DNA of 64,000 nucleotides from Chloroflexota bacterium. Its GTDB lineage: Bacteria > Chloroflexota > Anaerolineae > UBA2200. Location: NCBI GenBank assembly GCA_014360905.1, contig JACIWW010000007.1, forward strand, positions 1 to 64,000. The letters run 5' to 3'. A model generated the notes under the pieces. That model was not told where the DNA came from. It did not search any database and saw only the letters and a program-made list of their open reading frames with translations. Below, piece after piece: positions 52,801 through 62,774 of the stretch. The translations under genes and the position numbers were made by a program. Numbering within the stretch: the first letter of the stretch is position 1; each line of letters begins with the position of its first letter.

Positions 52801-55800
52801 CACGGCTCCTATCACAGTTGAGAGCAACCTCATCCAGAATGGTATTGGACATGGCATCTACATCACGGCTTGTACTGGAATTCCAGTCATCCATGGGAAT
52901 AGCATCTATGGTAACAGTCTCTTTGGTCTGAATAACCGGCTTGCCACCCGTGTACATGCCGAAGGGAACTGGTGGGGGCGCAATGAACCGATCTTTGGCC
53001 CAAGCACCCCAGCAGACATCCGTACTGCGGCAAGTGTGTATTATTCGCCGCCTATCTCTCTCACCCTGACTGCAGCACCAACATCTATTCCGGCAAATGG
53101 CGTAGCCACCTCCACTATCACCGCAACTGCCAGTGGTGGCGGCTATTACATCCTGGATGGCACTTGGATTACTTTCACCAGCGATTTGAATACTAGCGTC
53201 TCGCCTGCTTTTGCCGCTTTTGGTGGTGGACGAGCGAACACGATTTTGACCGCAGGTACTCTGGCTGGCGTGGCGACGATCACGGGTACCGCTGAACCCG
53301 GGATTGAAGGGCAGATCGTTACGGTGACTCTGACCGCTGGAGATCCTTACAGCTTATCCCTGGTCGCTATGCCGAGTACGATCCCGAACGTCTGTGATAG
53401 TGCACAGAATCGGTCTGTTGTCACTGCAACCGTCAGGGATTTCTATGCCAATCCTGTCCCGGGAGTGCTGATCACCTTCACCAGCAATGCTTTGGGCAGC
53501 GTTTTCCCGAGCACTGCTACGACTCAGGTAGGAACCGGAATTGCGGCGACGACTTTCACCGCAGCAGGTTTAACTGGCACTGCTATAGTTACAGCTACTG
53601 CTGGGACAACGCTGACAACCGCAACCTATATCACGGTTACAGCTGGCCCGCCTTCCACCGCGGATATCCTTGCCAATCCCTCTTCGCTGCCAGCCAATGG
53701 CATTGCTACTTCCACCATTACGGTGACCCTGCGAGATTGTCTTGGTTATCCTGTGCCAGATGGCACGATGGTAGCGTTTACTACTACGCGCGGTACGATT
53801 GTGAACCAGGACTTTGTCGAAGCCGAATCCGCGGCTGTTGTCACCTCGGCTGGATGGACAACGATCCTCGACGGCAGCGCTAGCGGGGGTGCTTATATCC
53901 GCACCAGCACAGCCGGAGACGTTGCTTATTGGCTCTTCAGAGGCGAAGCTGTGTCTCTGATTTACCGGCGCTTCTCTGGTGGTGGGGTTATGCGTGTGCG
54001 CGTGGATGGTGGTACGCCTGTGGACATTGATACGAATGGTAGCCCAGCTTGGCTGGAGCGGGTGATTGCCATCAACCTGAACCCCGCCATCACCCATCAA
54101 ATCGAGGTGGTCTGCCTAACGGACCAGATTCGATTGGATGCCTTCCGCTCTGGTACGGTTAGCAGTGGCGGTGTGGCGCGGGCTATTCTGCGCGCGCCGG
54201 CATTGGTGATACTGGGGCCTCAGGTCTATACAGGCACGGTTTATGCGACATCTCGCCTTGGACATCCGGTGCTGCCCAATCTAGTTGTGACGACCGTGGT
54301 CACTTTCACCCAGGCCGATATCGTGTGGGTGAATGATGACTGGGTCGGCCTACCGAATGGCACAACAGTTACCCTGCCCCCAGAGCATGGTAGTGGCATA
54401 GTAACTATTGGCTCGGATGCCTTTGATACGATTCCGAAGGGAGTTGCAGCCGTTAAGGAAGGCGGCACGGTGCAGGTGCTGACAGGCACCTATGCATCCC
54501 AAGTGGTCATCACCAAGACATTGAACCTGCTTGGTGATGGAGCAGCCAACACATTCATCGTAGGTTCTGGTACGGGTAACGGCATCCAAGTAGAGCGTTT
54601 TGCCGATGGAGTAACCATCGAGGGCTTTACTGTGCGCAATTTTGGCTATGGCGTGCATCTGGATGGACGAAGTGCCAACCGAATTGAAGGCATCACCTTT
54701 GCAAACAATGTGATCACAGGTTGCGCCACGGGAGCCATCACTGCGACCTATCTCAACAATGGCTACTTTGCCGATAACGTCATTTATAATAACAGTGGAT
54801 TCGGCTTTGACCTGTATGTGGGTGATTCCAACCGCATCGTGAACAACCACATCTATGGCATTGCTGGCTTTGGTCTGCGCATCCGCAACGCGTTGGGCAC
54901 GGAAATATCTTACAACAATGTGCATGACATTGATTGGAACGGCATTGTTGTCGGGGATGCCTGTACCAATACGCTTGTTTTGCAGAACACCGTGCGCACG
55001 ACCAACAAGATGAACAGCCCATCCGGTTTCAACGAAGGTGGCATCGTACTTTACACTACCACGAATACAACCGTTGAATACAACGATGTCTCCGATGTGC
55101 GTGATGCTGGTGGAAGCACCGACACGGCCGGCATCTGGGTCGGAGGGACAGACAGGGGCGCGGTAATTCGCTACAACCACATCTGGTACAACACCAACGA
55201 TGGCGTGCTACTGTGGGGCTTTGATGCCAGTTTGCCACCAGTCATTAACTGTAACCACATCTATGGCAACCTCCGCTTTGGAATACGGAATACCCAGGCA
55301 ACGACTGTCAATGCTGAAGGCAACTGGTGGGGGCGCAACACACCGACCACAGGAACGTCAGCGCCGCGTGACATCTACCGTCCTCCTACGAATGTGGATT
55401 ATACACCTTGGATTACGGTGGCTTTGACGCCATCGCAGCCGACAGTTGACGCGGGCAGCAGCGCTATTGTCATTACAGCGACTGGTTCTGGGGGAGGCTG
55501 TTTCATCTTTGATGCCACACCGATTACCTTTACCAGCAGTCTGGGGCTGTTAGGTGATCCCCCGCGGTCCATGGTCACTGACACGCTGAATAGCGGTCAA
55601 GTAACGGTGTTGTTCACTCCAGGGACTATCGCAGGTACGGCCATAATTACTGGTACTGTGCCTAATGCTGGTGTGGCTACAACCACCGTAACCATTTTGC
55701 CATTGGGTCCAGCTTTCATTGATGTGACAGCATACCCTCATCGCATTACTGTTGGCAGCACCGCAGCGATTACTGCCAATGTGAGAGACAGGTATGGCAA

Positions 55801-58800
55801 CCCCGTGCTGCCTGGCACTCTCATTAACTTTGATACTTCGTTGGGCAGTGTTTCTCCTACCGTAAACGGTACGGATGCGACTGGAGTGGCAACCACTACT
55901 TTGTATGCCGGCATTACTCCGGGCATCGCGACAGTTTGGGCGTATCGGGGTTTGGTCATGGGCTTTGACTATGTGGAGATTACGGCTGGGCCTCCATTTA
56001 CCATTACCTCTTTGATCGCCAACCCAAGCACTCTACCTGCCAATGGCCTCGCTATAGCACTGCTTACTGCCGTTGTCAAGGATCAGTATAACAACTTGGT
56101 GCCAGATGGCACCATGGTGGGATTCACGACTACGGCGGGCTCCTTGATTCACGATTATGTGGAAGCCGAGTCCGCAAGCGTTAACAAGTCTGCTGGGTGG
56201 TCAACAGTGTCGGACGGTAGTGCCAGCGGCGGCCAGTACATCCAGACCAGTACAACTGGTGCTTCCGCGCGTTGGAGCTTCAGAGGTGAAGCGGTATCCG
56301 TGATCTACCGACGCTTTGCCAGCGGCGGAACTATGCTGGTGCGCATTGATGGCGCTACTCCGATCACTATCGATACCAGTGGCAGTGCAGCTTGGGTCGA
56401 GCAGGTGATTGCAGTGGATCTAGATCTGGATACGTGGCATGAGATCGAGGTCACAACGCAATCAGGTACGATTCGACTTGATGCCTTTCGATCTGGTGCA
56501 GCGACTCGGAATGGCCAGGCAATTGCTCGGCTCACTTCCGCGCCGCTACCACCTACGGTGGCTACTGTTTGGGCCACCGGGATTGACCTCCCAGGGATTG
56601 TCAGAGTTGCCAGCTCCTTCCCGACGCGTACGGTGAATGTGCAGTTCCTGGCTCCCACCGAGGTATGGGTGGATGATGACTACTGTAGTACGTGCCCTAA
56701 CGATGGGCATCAGTGGGGCTTCGATGCTTTCGACAATATCCCGGACGGTGTTACGGCTGTTGCTAGCGGTGGCATAGTACACGTGGCTGACGGTACGTAT
56801 ACCGGCCCAGTTTCGGTAGGCAAGCCGGTACACTTGGATGGTGCAGGGAGTGGTGGTACTACTGCTTTGGTTGGCACTGGCACAGGCAATGGCATTTCCG
56901 TGAACCATTTGGGAGATGGCACAACTATCGAAGGGTTTGCTATCCGCAATTTTGCGTATGGCATCCACTTGGCTGGCCGCAGTGTCAATCCTATCCAGGG
57001 GATCACCATTACTCAGAACGTGATTACAGGGTGTGCTACGGGTGCGATTACCGCAACTCATGTCAACAATGGCTATTTTGCCGACAATGCATTCCACCAC
57101 AACAGCGGATTTGGTTTCGATCTGGACACCGGTAGCAATAACCAAATTCGCAACAACCATATCTATGAAAACGCTGGGTTTGGATTGCGCCTGTTCAGTT
57201 CATCAGCAACAGGCAACGATAACGTTGTTGCGCTGAATAATATCTATAACGTAGGTTGGGATGGTATTCGCATCGGCGTTGGGATGGTGAACACGCGCGT
57301 TCTGAGCAATACCGTCTCCAACACCAATCGCGGTACAGGTGGAGGCTTTGATCTTGGTGGCATTGCCCTCAATGGCACCACTGACACACGTGTAGAAGGC
57401 AATACCATTACGTACGTGCAGGCTGGTGGTGGGACGCTCGCCAATACGGCCGGTGTGGCCCTTGATGGCGGCAATGTACGGCCTGTTATCGAGAACAACT
57501 TGATCATTAACAACCTGAACCATGGCATCTGGCTGTCCGCTAATGGCTATACGGCTGGTGGACCGGCGGAGATCCATGGCAATAGCATCTATTTCAACGG
57601 CAGGTTTGGCATTTACAACAATGTCACATCGGCTGCCGCCGATGCTGAGGGCAACTGGTGGGGTCGCAACTCGCCCAGAACGAGCACGAATCCAGCGGAC
57701 ACCGGGTATGACATCTTCACTGGCCTCGGTGCCAACGTAGACTATACTCCGCCGATTGTGCTGTCTTTAGCACGTGCACCCACAGCCATCGTCGCCGACG
57801 GTGTATCTACCGCAAACATTACTGCGACCATGCGTTGTGCCACGTGCATTCCTGTGTACAATGTTTTGAATGGAACAGTGATTACCTTCACCAATAGTCT
57901 GGGCTCTCTTGGCACGCCACCTGTAGTGCGCTCGACCTTCAATGGAGAGGCTACAGCTGTCCTGCGATCTGCTACGATAGTGGGACGCTCCTATATCACT
58001 GCTACGACGCCCTCAGCAGGTACAGCATCAACCTGGGTAGATTTCATTGCTGGTGCGCCATATACTATCACCATGAGTGCCACGCCAGCCAGCATCTGGG
58101 TGACAGGTGGATCGCCTACCCAGGCGACGATCTTGGTAACGGCGACAGACTCCTACGGCAATCCCTGTGCAGGACAAGTGGTCACCTTTACCTGGAGCCT
58201 GCTTGGCACGGCTGCGGTCGCACCGACGTCCCGCGTGCTCCAGGCTAATGGTTCGCACTACACCACCCTGACCTCTGGCAGTGTTGCGGGTACGATCTGG
58301 GTAACAGCCACCGTCGGGTCGCTGTCGCGATCGGTGCCGGTTCAGATCATGTCCGGATTGCCTGCGAGTATGCTGTTGGATCGCTCGCCGACAGCCATTC
58401 CGGCTGATGGCGTATCCACCTCGCTGGTCACTGCCCTTGTGCGCGATGGTTTCGACAATGTTATCTACGATGGCACGATGGTGGGCTTTACCACAACGTT
58501 GGGCTCACTGCCGTATGACTATGTAGAAGCAGAGAGTGCACAAGTTGAGAAATCCGCCGGTGATTGGTCAGCGCCGTCCTACAATGTAAACGCCAGTGGT
58601 CGCTACCACATCTACACCGACAATCCCGGTGCTTGGGCTAGCTGGCAATTTATGGGCAGTGCCGTTTCGTTGATCTACAGGCGCGATGTTGGTGGCGGTC
58701 TGGCGCGCGTGTTAATCGATGATATGCAAGCCAAGATCATTGACATGAGCGCTGGCAGCACCCTGTGGCGACGGGAGACGGTGATTGGCGGGCTCGATCC

Positions 58801-61800
58801 ATCTGTGATGCATACCATCCGCATCGAATGTATCACCGGTCGTATCTGGCTGGATGCCTTGCGGTCAGGCACTACAACGCTGGATGGTGTCGCTACGGCA
58901 TTGCTGACTTCAGCGCAAGAGTGTCTGACGGCTACGGTAAGGGCCACAGCAGTGGACAGCCGGATGGAGGTAGGGCCTAGCGACTTGGTGTCACGGGATA
59001 CAACGGTTCACTTCCAATGCGCAGAGCTGACCATTAGCAAGTCTGTGAACCGCACCAATATAGCGCCTGACGAACTGGCGATCTTCACGCTGTACTACAC
59101 CAACACCGGGCAGGCACAGGCAACAAATGCACTCATTACAGATACGTTGCCCAGTGAACTGACCTACGTAAGTTCTTCTTCCTCGCCCTACCTGGGCCAG
59201 CCAGACAATCCGGCCGACAATATCTGGGTATGGCGCGTAGGGGACATGCAACCAGGCGCACGTGGGGTTATCACACTTACGGCACGGAATGATTGCAAAG
59301 CCTGGCTAGGTTGGGTTACGAACACGGCCTCCATTCGCTCTTTGACTACCGAAACGAATCCAGAGAACAATAACGCTGAGAAAGACGTTCGCTTGGTGGC
59401 CGGCCCGCCGTTCACTGTAACTGTTACTGCAACCCCGACGCATATCTTGGTCAATTCTTCTTCGACGGTGCGCATCACCGTTCTGGATCGGGGCGGCAAT
59501 TCAGTGGAAGGCACTACGGTATACATTACTACCAGCATTGGTAGCTTCAGCGCTGCATCTGTGATGACGCATACGACGCGCACTACAGATGGGAATGGGC
59601 AGGCAACGGTTACCTTCTACAGCCAGTCGGCTACGGGCATGGCTGTGATCAGCGCCACGGCAGGCAGTGCGACAGGCGAGGGCTATGTCTGGATCAACAT
59701 TGGCCCAGCAGCACAATGCGTGGCAGTAGCTGATCCAATGGCTATCCCAGCAGATGGCGTGTCTACATCTAACATCACGGCACGGGTGCTGGATACCGCC
59801 GGGTACATTGTTCCGGATGGTGTCTTTGTGGGCTTTACCACATCTCTGGGTTCGCTGATTTATGGGTATGGCGAAGACCCGCAGTTGACACAATCGCCTA
59901 GTGGGAGCTGGGCTACGGTATCCGATGCAGCGGCCAGCGGTGGTACGTATATCTCGACGACCCTCGATGGGGCGTCAGCCCTATGGAGCTTCTACGGGAA
60001 TGGCGTCTCTATCATCTATCGTCGCGCTCCAGGTGGCGGGTGGGCCGACGTATCGCTGGACGGCAACCCGCTTGGAGCAATCAATATGGGAGGCACACTT
60101 ACCTGGCGGGCGGAGAAAATCTACACCTGGGCAGGCGATCCTATGGCACCCCATATTTTGAGGATAACACATCGCACAGGTACTGGCCCGATATGGATAG
60201 ATGCCGTGCGTTCGGGTGCGACCACCAGTGGTGGGCAAGTCTCAGCGGTGCTCACTTCAGAACAGACGGTAGGCACAGCCATCGTAGCTGCCACCGCAGT
60301 ATCGGAGACGGTGGGCATCGTACCGGTGTTGTTACCGGGCTATGTGAATGTGCAATTTGATCCCGCAGATTTGGTGATCACCAAGACCGTTGAACCTGCA
60401 GGTGCGGTGTCCATTGGGCAGAGGATTACCTTCACGCTGCGCTATGAGAACCGTGGGCCTATCACTGCTACCAACGCGTACATTGAGGATGTGATTCATG
60501 ACGGTGTGATCAACAGTGGCTGGCTCCAGGATGTCTTCTTCAGTGTGACGCCTGAGACTATTGTTGAGCACTTGCAGTATCACTGGGATATTGGCTCCTT
60601 GCCAGCCAGGCAGAGCGGGGTCATTATCTTTGGCGGCACGGTAACTGAAGATCAAGGACGTTACTGGCCGTCCGAAACGGTGCTCACGAACACGGCCACC
60701 ATTGCCTCTCTGACGGTGGACCATGCGCCTACGAACAATAGCAGTTGGATCACCAAGATCATCGTGCCTGGTGCGCCAGTGACCATCTCGCTTACGGCCA
60801 CGCCACGAAATATTGCGGTTAATTGCACGACCAGCGGCAATGTATCTCAGCTACGGGCCGAAGTCCGCGATATGTACGGTAACCCTGTGCGCAACGGGAC
60901 ACCGGTCACGTTCACGACTAGTTTGGGAGGGTTCCCAACGGTACAGGAGCGGGTACGCTATACGACCGATGGCGTAGCTACGGTGAACCTGACTGCAGGA
61001 GCTGTAGCGGGTACAGCCATAGTCACGGCTACGGTGGACTCCCTTGTGGCTACTACTGAAGTAGTCTTTACACCGGAAGGTCCCGCTTCAGTAAGCGTTA
61101 GCGCAGTTCCTGCAGTGATACCGGTAGGCGGAGCCACTTCGGTCATCGAGGCATGGGTGACAGATCCATGTGGCAACTGGGTCGCCGATGGCACTACTGT
61201 GTCCTTCAGCACGGATGCAGGTACGATTGCACCATCGGTCGCAGGTACGGTGAACGGCAGGGCTTCTGCGCTACTCGTGTCAGGTACTACGCCTGTTACC
61301 GCAACCGTCGTTGCCACAGCAGGCACGGTCAGTGGCACCACTACCGTCCGTTTTGTACCGGGTGAACCACGGCTGAGCATTGCTGCTTATCCCACCACTG
61401 TGCCGGTGAGCAATACGGTGCGCATAACCGTGACGGCTCGGGACGAGTTTGGCAACCCTGTATTGGATGGAACGGTGGTTACATTCACTACCTCACTGGG
61501 TAACTTTACAGACAGTGGGATCACCAGAACCTTCACCTCCACGCTCGGTGGAAGGGCTTTTGCCGCCTTGCATTCCACGCAGTCTGGCCAGGCTATTGTG
61601 CGGGCCACCATTGGGCCAAACGAAGCAGCAGTGATCATCACTTTCGAGCCGTTGGAACCCTGGACAATCTCACTCACTGTAGAGCCAGAACTCATTATCG
61701 GCTGTGGTAGCACGGCGCTTGCCCGCGCGGTGGTGAGGGATCGCTATGGCAACCCAGTCCGCGATGGCACGGTTGTGGTATTCAATGTCTATCCGGTGGG

Positions 61801-62644
61801 AAGCGCGGAGCCAATAGATGGTGGACGGACAACGAACGGGGTAGCTCAGGCCATCATCGCATCTGGAGCGAAGCCAGGTCCGGCCTATGTCCGTGCTTGG
61901 CCGGCAGGGCGTGACACCTTCTTCACTCAGGTTTCCGTCTACTTCACGGAAGGGCCGCCGGATCATTTTGAGCAAGGCACACCGGCTGCTGAGCCACCGC
62001 GTCTGCTGGTTGGTGGAAAACGCGCCACAATCAAAGTAAGAGTCTTGGATTGCGGCAACTATCCAGTGGCTGAGGGAACAACAGTGACCTTTACCTTGGT
62101 TTCTGGTGGAGGAAGCCTGACGCCGCAGACAACCAGTACAGCCAATGGCTGGGCATACGCCACCCTGACCTCACCCAATGAAACAGGTCGGGCGACCATT
62201 AGAGTGAACTCAGGCGAGCGCGAAGGCGTAGTGATTGTCGAATACATCCCCGAAGCGCCCTTTGACATCGCGCTGACGGCCAATCCACTGTCCATTGCGG
62301 CCAATGGCGTGTCCACTTCGACCATAGATGCGGAGATCAAGGATCGCTATGGCAACTACGTCGCAGACGGGATCGTAGTAGTCTTCTCCACCGACCTGGG
62401 CCGCTTCGAAACGGGGACGTCGTACACGACCTATACAGGTGGTGGTAGGGCCAGAGCGGTATTGATTTCCAACACAACACCTGGCATGGCGCGCGTGGCG
62501 GCAACGGCTGGCGGCAGACGGGGTGAGACCTATGTGGACTTTTACTTCGTGCCCACGCCTACGCCGACGCCTACACCTACGCCGACACCGAGGCGGTATT
62601 GGACTGTGCGCTTGCCCATCATTATGAAGAACCACCGACGCTAA
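49808..62644 (+). CDS. Giant modular cell-surface protein (4278 aa)
   Basis: Start ATG 49808 after GAAGGAAG (ATG 49832 is possible). A membrane segment lies at about 40-65. Modules in order: DNRLRE-like beta domain (90-280), Pro/Thr linker, golvesin-like domain (about 320-470), then alternating Ig-like Big_1 domains and three right-handed beta-helix blocks that open with EVWVDDDYCSTC, VNDDW or EVWVDDDY (starts near 695, 1505, 2285). Five Big_1 domains contain an inserted 100-residue carbohydrate-binding-like module (DYVEAESA.. to RLDAFRSG). DUF11 repeats are at about 3072 and 3517, then a run of Big_1 domains. C-terminus: PTPTPTP linker plus WTVRLPIIMKNHRR. Probably an exported adhesin or sheath-like protein. 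Confidence 0.9.
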   Translation: MIYRKAHPMEETTFVHSSEHLQTPQLSSAHGKQPALGISRGLIVSLVIFALSFAVLFAGPALVLRLMAAAVEDPIGSFVSYAPNAHAAQATITIFQEGVYPTAAYTGTDDTYINQWNPTLNGGTEVRVVIGQIGAWRSLLYFDLTPGGIPVGASVISAELAIYCYDRNMVRDMSIEVYQVKRTWTELGATWEKATATDLWGSAGCNDPVTDRFPTPAFVTTVSNYGEWHRFDVTSIVQNWVSDPASNKGFLLVGPEPAVIYYYFSSQYPTPDVRPKLIVSWTSAPMPTPTPTQTTTPVATPTRTATPTPTPTVTPYVPAVVIDNTSACYSDYPPEQWQTAIGGGGYGGSYRYETTGYLTGTASFSPCLGSPLPQDGIYEVLAHWSVHPNRPVAVPYTIHYYGGNVIIAVDQTKDANGDTVPAFSASGWYSLGYYPFRAGTAAANGEYVELNTSSTGDTCADAVRWVLTPGRAGPPYTLTVTADPTEVPWDGISISTIMVTVTDRFGNMAADGTMVGLTTTYGTLPYDYVQAESASVTKAGSWNTGLDASASGGAYIYSDTPGDEVSWTFSGEAISFVYGTNVSGGSADVSIDGIYLATINFASASMQWQVERQLTNTLTPGVHTLRIRHAGGGRIWLDAFRSGTVTTNGVATAALRAPMLPGTATVHATAIGADVIGYAPSWPHGTTTVSFPGSSEVWVDDDYCSTCYNDGHTWNYNAFNTIQGGVNGVLSNGIVHVLAGTYAESVTIAKPLKVLGSGSNVVFVVGEGAAGSRGFYIDRADNVTIQGVTVQNFDTGIYLRGTGTGPVPRVYNATIVYNAFESNQSYALWGSYVYTSTICSNDISLGNNGIYLENSHGNTICYNNISNNLGFGVKLNTGDGNSIDNNDINNNQNVGIELVGQTQRNGVYGNDLHDLWWDGVLISGTVSSDVYIAANTIVNTNQAWLNGAGTPPDSYHNLGGIVLMGITTGSEVRQNRISGASNAMGNRADAAGVYLFNNTAPITVESNLIQNGIGHGIYITACTGIPVIHGNSIYGNSLFGLNNRLATRVHAEGNWWGRNEPIFGPSTPADIRTAASVYYSPPISLTLTAAPTSIPANGVATSTITATASGGGYYILDGTWITFTSDLNTSVSPAFAAFGGGRANTILTAGTLAGVATITGTAEPGIEGQIVTVTLTAGDPYSLSLVAMPSTIPNVCDSAQNRSVVTATVRDFYANPVPGVLITFTSNALGSVFPSTATTQVGTGIAATTFTAAGLTGTAIVTATAGTTLTTATYITVTAGPPSTADILANPSSLPANGIATSTITVTLRDCLGYPVPDGTMVAFTTTRGTIVNQDFVEAESAAVVTSAGWTTILDGSASGGAYIRTSTAGDVAYWLFRGEAVSLIYRRFSGGGVMRVRVDGGTPVDIDTNGSPAWLERVIAINLNPAITHQIEVVCLTDQIRLDAFRSGTVSSGGVARAILRAPALVILGPQVYTGTVYATSRLGHPVLPNLVVTTVVTFTQADIVWVNDDWVGLPNGTTVTLPPEHGSGIVTIGSDAFDTIPKGVAAVKEGGTVQVLTGTYASQVVITKTLNLLGDGAANTFIVGSGTGNGIQVERFADGVTIEGFTVRNFGYGVHLDGRSANRIEGITFANNVITGCATGAITATYLNNGYFADNVIYNNSGFGFDLYVGDSNRIVNNHIYGIAGFGLRIRNALGTEISYNNVHDIDWNGIVVGDACTNTLVLQNTVRTTNKMNSPSGFNEGGIVLYTTTNTTVEYNDVSDVRDAGGSTDTAGIWVGGTDRGAVIRYNHIWYNTNDGVLLWGFDASLPPVINCNHIYGNLRFGIRNTQATTVNAEGNWWGRNTPTTGTSAPRDIYRPPTNVDYTPWITVALTPSQPTVDAGSSAIVITATGSGGGCFIFDATPITFTSSLGLLGDPPRSMVTDTLNSGQVTVLFTPGTIAGTAIITGTVPNAGVATTTVTILPLGPAFIDVTAYPHRITVGSTAAITANVRDRYGNPVLPGTLINFDTSLGSVSPTVNGTDATGVATTTLYAGITPGIATVWAYRGLVMGFDYVEITAGPPFTITSLIANPSTLPANGLAIALLTAVVKDQYNNLVPDGTMVGFTTTAGSLIHDYVEAESASVNKSAGWSTVSDGSASGGQYIQTSTTGASARWSFRGEAVSVIYRRFASGGTMLVRIDGATPITIDTSGSAAWVEQVIAVDLDLDTWHEIEVTTQSGTIRLDAFRSGAATRNGQAIARLTSAPLPPTVATVWATGIDLPGIVRVASSFPTRTVNVQFLAPTEVWVDDDYCSTCPNDGHQWGFDAFDNIPDGVTAVASGGIVHVADGTYTGPVSVGKPVHLDGAGSGGTTALVGTGTGNGISVNHLGDGTTIEGFAIRNFAYGIHLAGRSVNPIQGITITQNVITGCATGAITATHVNNGYFADNAFHHNSGFGFDLDTGSNNQIRNNHIYENAGFGLRLFSSSATGNDNVVALNNIYNVGWDGIRIGVGMVNTRVLSNTVSNTNRGTGGGFDLGGIALNGTTDTRVEGNTITYVQAGGGTLANTAGVALDGGNVRPVIENNLIINNLNHGIWLSANGYTAGGPAEIHGNSIYFNGRFGIYNNVTSAAADAEGNWWGRNSPRTSTNPADTGYDIFTGLGANVDYTPPIVLSLARAPTAIVADGVSTANITATMRCATCIPVYNVLNGTVITFTNSLGSLGTPPVVRSTFNGEATAVLRSATIVGRSYITATTPSAGTASTWVDFIAGAPYTITMSATPASIWVTGGSPTQATILVTATDSYGNPCAGQVVTFTWSLLGTAAVAPTSRVLQANGSHYTTLTSGSVAGTIWVTATVGSLSRSVPVQIMSGLPASMLLDRSPTAIPADGVSTSLVTALVRDGFDNVIYDGTMVGFTTTLGSLPYDYVEAESAQVEKSAGDWSAPSYNVNASGRYHIYTDNPGAWASWQFMGSAVSLIYRRDVGGGLARVLIDDMQAKIIDMSAGSTLWRRETVIGGLDPSVMHTIRIECITGRIWLDALRSGTTTLDGVATALLTSAQECLTATVRATAVDSRMEVGPSDLVSRDTTVHFQCAELTISKSVNRTNIAPDELAIFTLYYTNTGQAQATNALITDTLPSELTYVSSSSSPYLGQPDNPADNIWVWRVGDMQPGARGVITLTARNDCKAWLGWVTNTASIRSLTTETNPENNNAEKDVRLVAGPPFTVTVTATPTHILVNSSSTVRITVLDRGGNSVEGTTVYITTSIGSFSAASVMTHTTRTTDGNGQATVTFYSQSATGMAVISATAGSATGEGYVWINIGPAAQCVAVADPMAIPADGVSTSNITARVLDTAGYIVPDGVFVGFTTSLGSLIYGYGEDPQLTQSPSGSWATVSDAAASGGTYISTTLDGASALWSFYGNGVSIIYRRAPGGGWADVSLDGNPLGAINMGGTLTWRAEKIYTWAGDPMAPHILRITHRTGTGPIWIDAVRSGATTSGGQVSAVLTSEQTVGTAIVAATAVSETVGIVPVLLPGYVNVQFDPADLVITKTVEPAGAVSIGQRITFTLRYENRGPITATNAYIEDVIHDGVINSGWLQDVFFSVTPETIVEHLQYHWDIGSLPARQSGVIIFGGTVTEDQGRYWPSETVLTNTATIASLTVDHAPTNNSSWITKIIVPGAPVTISLTATPRNIAVNCTTSGNVSQLRAEVRDMYGNPVRNGTPVTFTTSLGGFPTVQERVRYTTDGVATVNLTAGAVAGTAIVTATVDSLVATTEVVFTPEGPASVSVSAVPAVIPVGGATSVIEAWVTDPCGNWVADGTTVSFSTDAGTIAPSVAGTVNGRASALLVSGTTPVTATVVATAGTVSGTTTVRFVPGEPRLSIAAYPTTVPVSNTVRITVTARDEFGNPVLDGTVVTFTTSLGNFTDSGITRTFTSTLGGRAFAALHSTQSGQAIVRATIGPNEAAVIITFEPLEPWTISLTVEPELIIGCGSTALARAVVRDRYGNPVRDGTVVVFNVYPVGSAEPIDGGRTTNGVAQAIIASGAKPGPAYVRAWPAGRDTFFTQVSVYFTEGPPDHFEQGTPAAEPPRLLVGGKRATIKVRVLDCGNYPVAEGTTVTFTLVSGGGSLTPQTTSTANGWAYATLTSPNETGRATIRVNSGEREGVVIVEYIPEAPFDIALTANPLSIAANGVSTSTIDAEIKDRYGNYVADGIVVVFSTDLGRFETGTSYTTYTGGGRARAVLISNTTPGMARVAATAGGRRGETYVDFYFVPTPTPTPTPTPTPRRYWTVRLPIIMKNHRR

Positions 62645-62654
62645 TGAACTGAAA

Positions 62655-62687
62655 ACCCTCCCGCAGGTTCTTGACCTGCGGGAGGGT
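62655..62687. terminator. Strong hairpin behind the giant gene
   Basis: ACCCTCCCGCAGGT (62655-62668) and ACCTGCGGGAGGGT (62674-62687) form a perfect 14-bp stem with a 5-nt loop. No T-run on the plus strand (TATGCG follows), TTTT on the minus strand; on plus it may still pause transcription or protect the mRNA 3' end. It starts 10 bp after the stop codon. Confidence 0.65.
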
Positions 62688-62774
62688 ATGCGTGATAGAA
62701 CCGTATCTTTGACTGCTTTATCACGTCATCTGGTATGGACTGTACATACCTGATTGCCACGTAGGAGGATGAAC

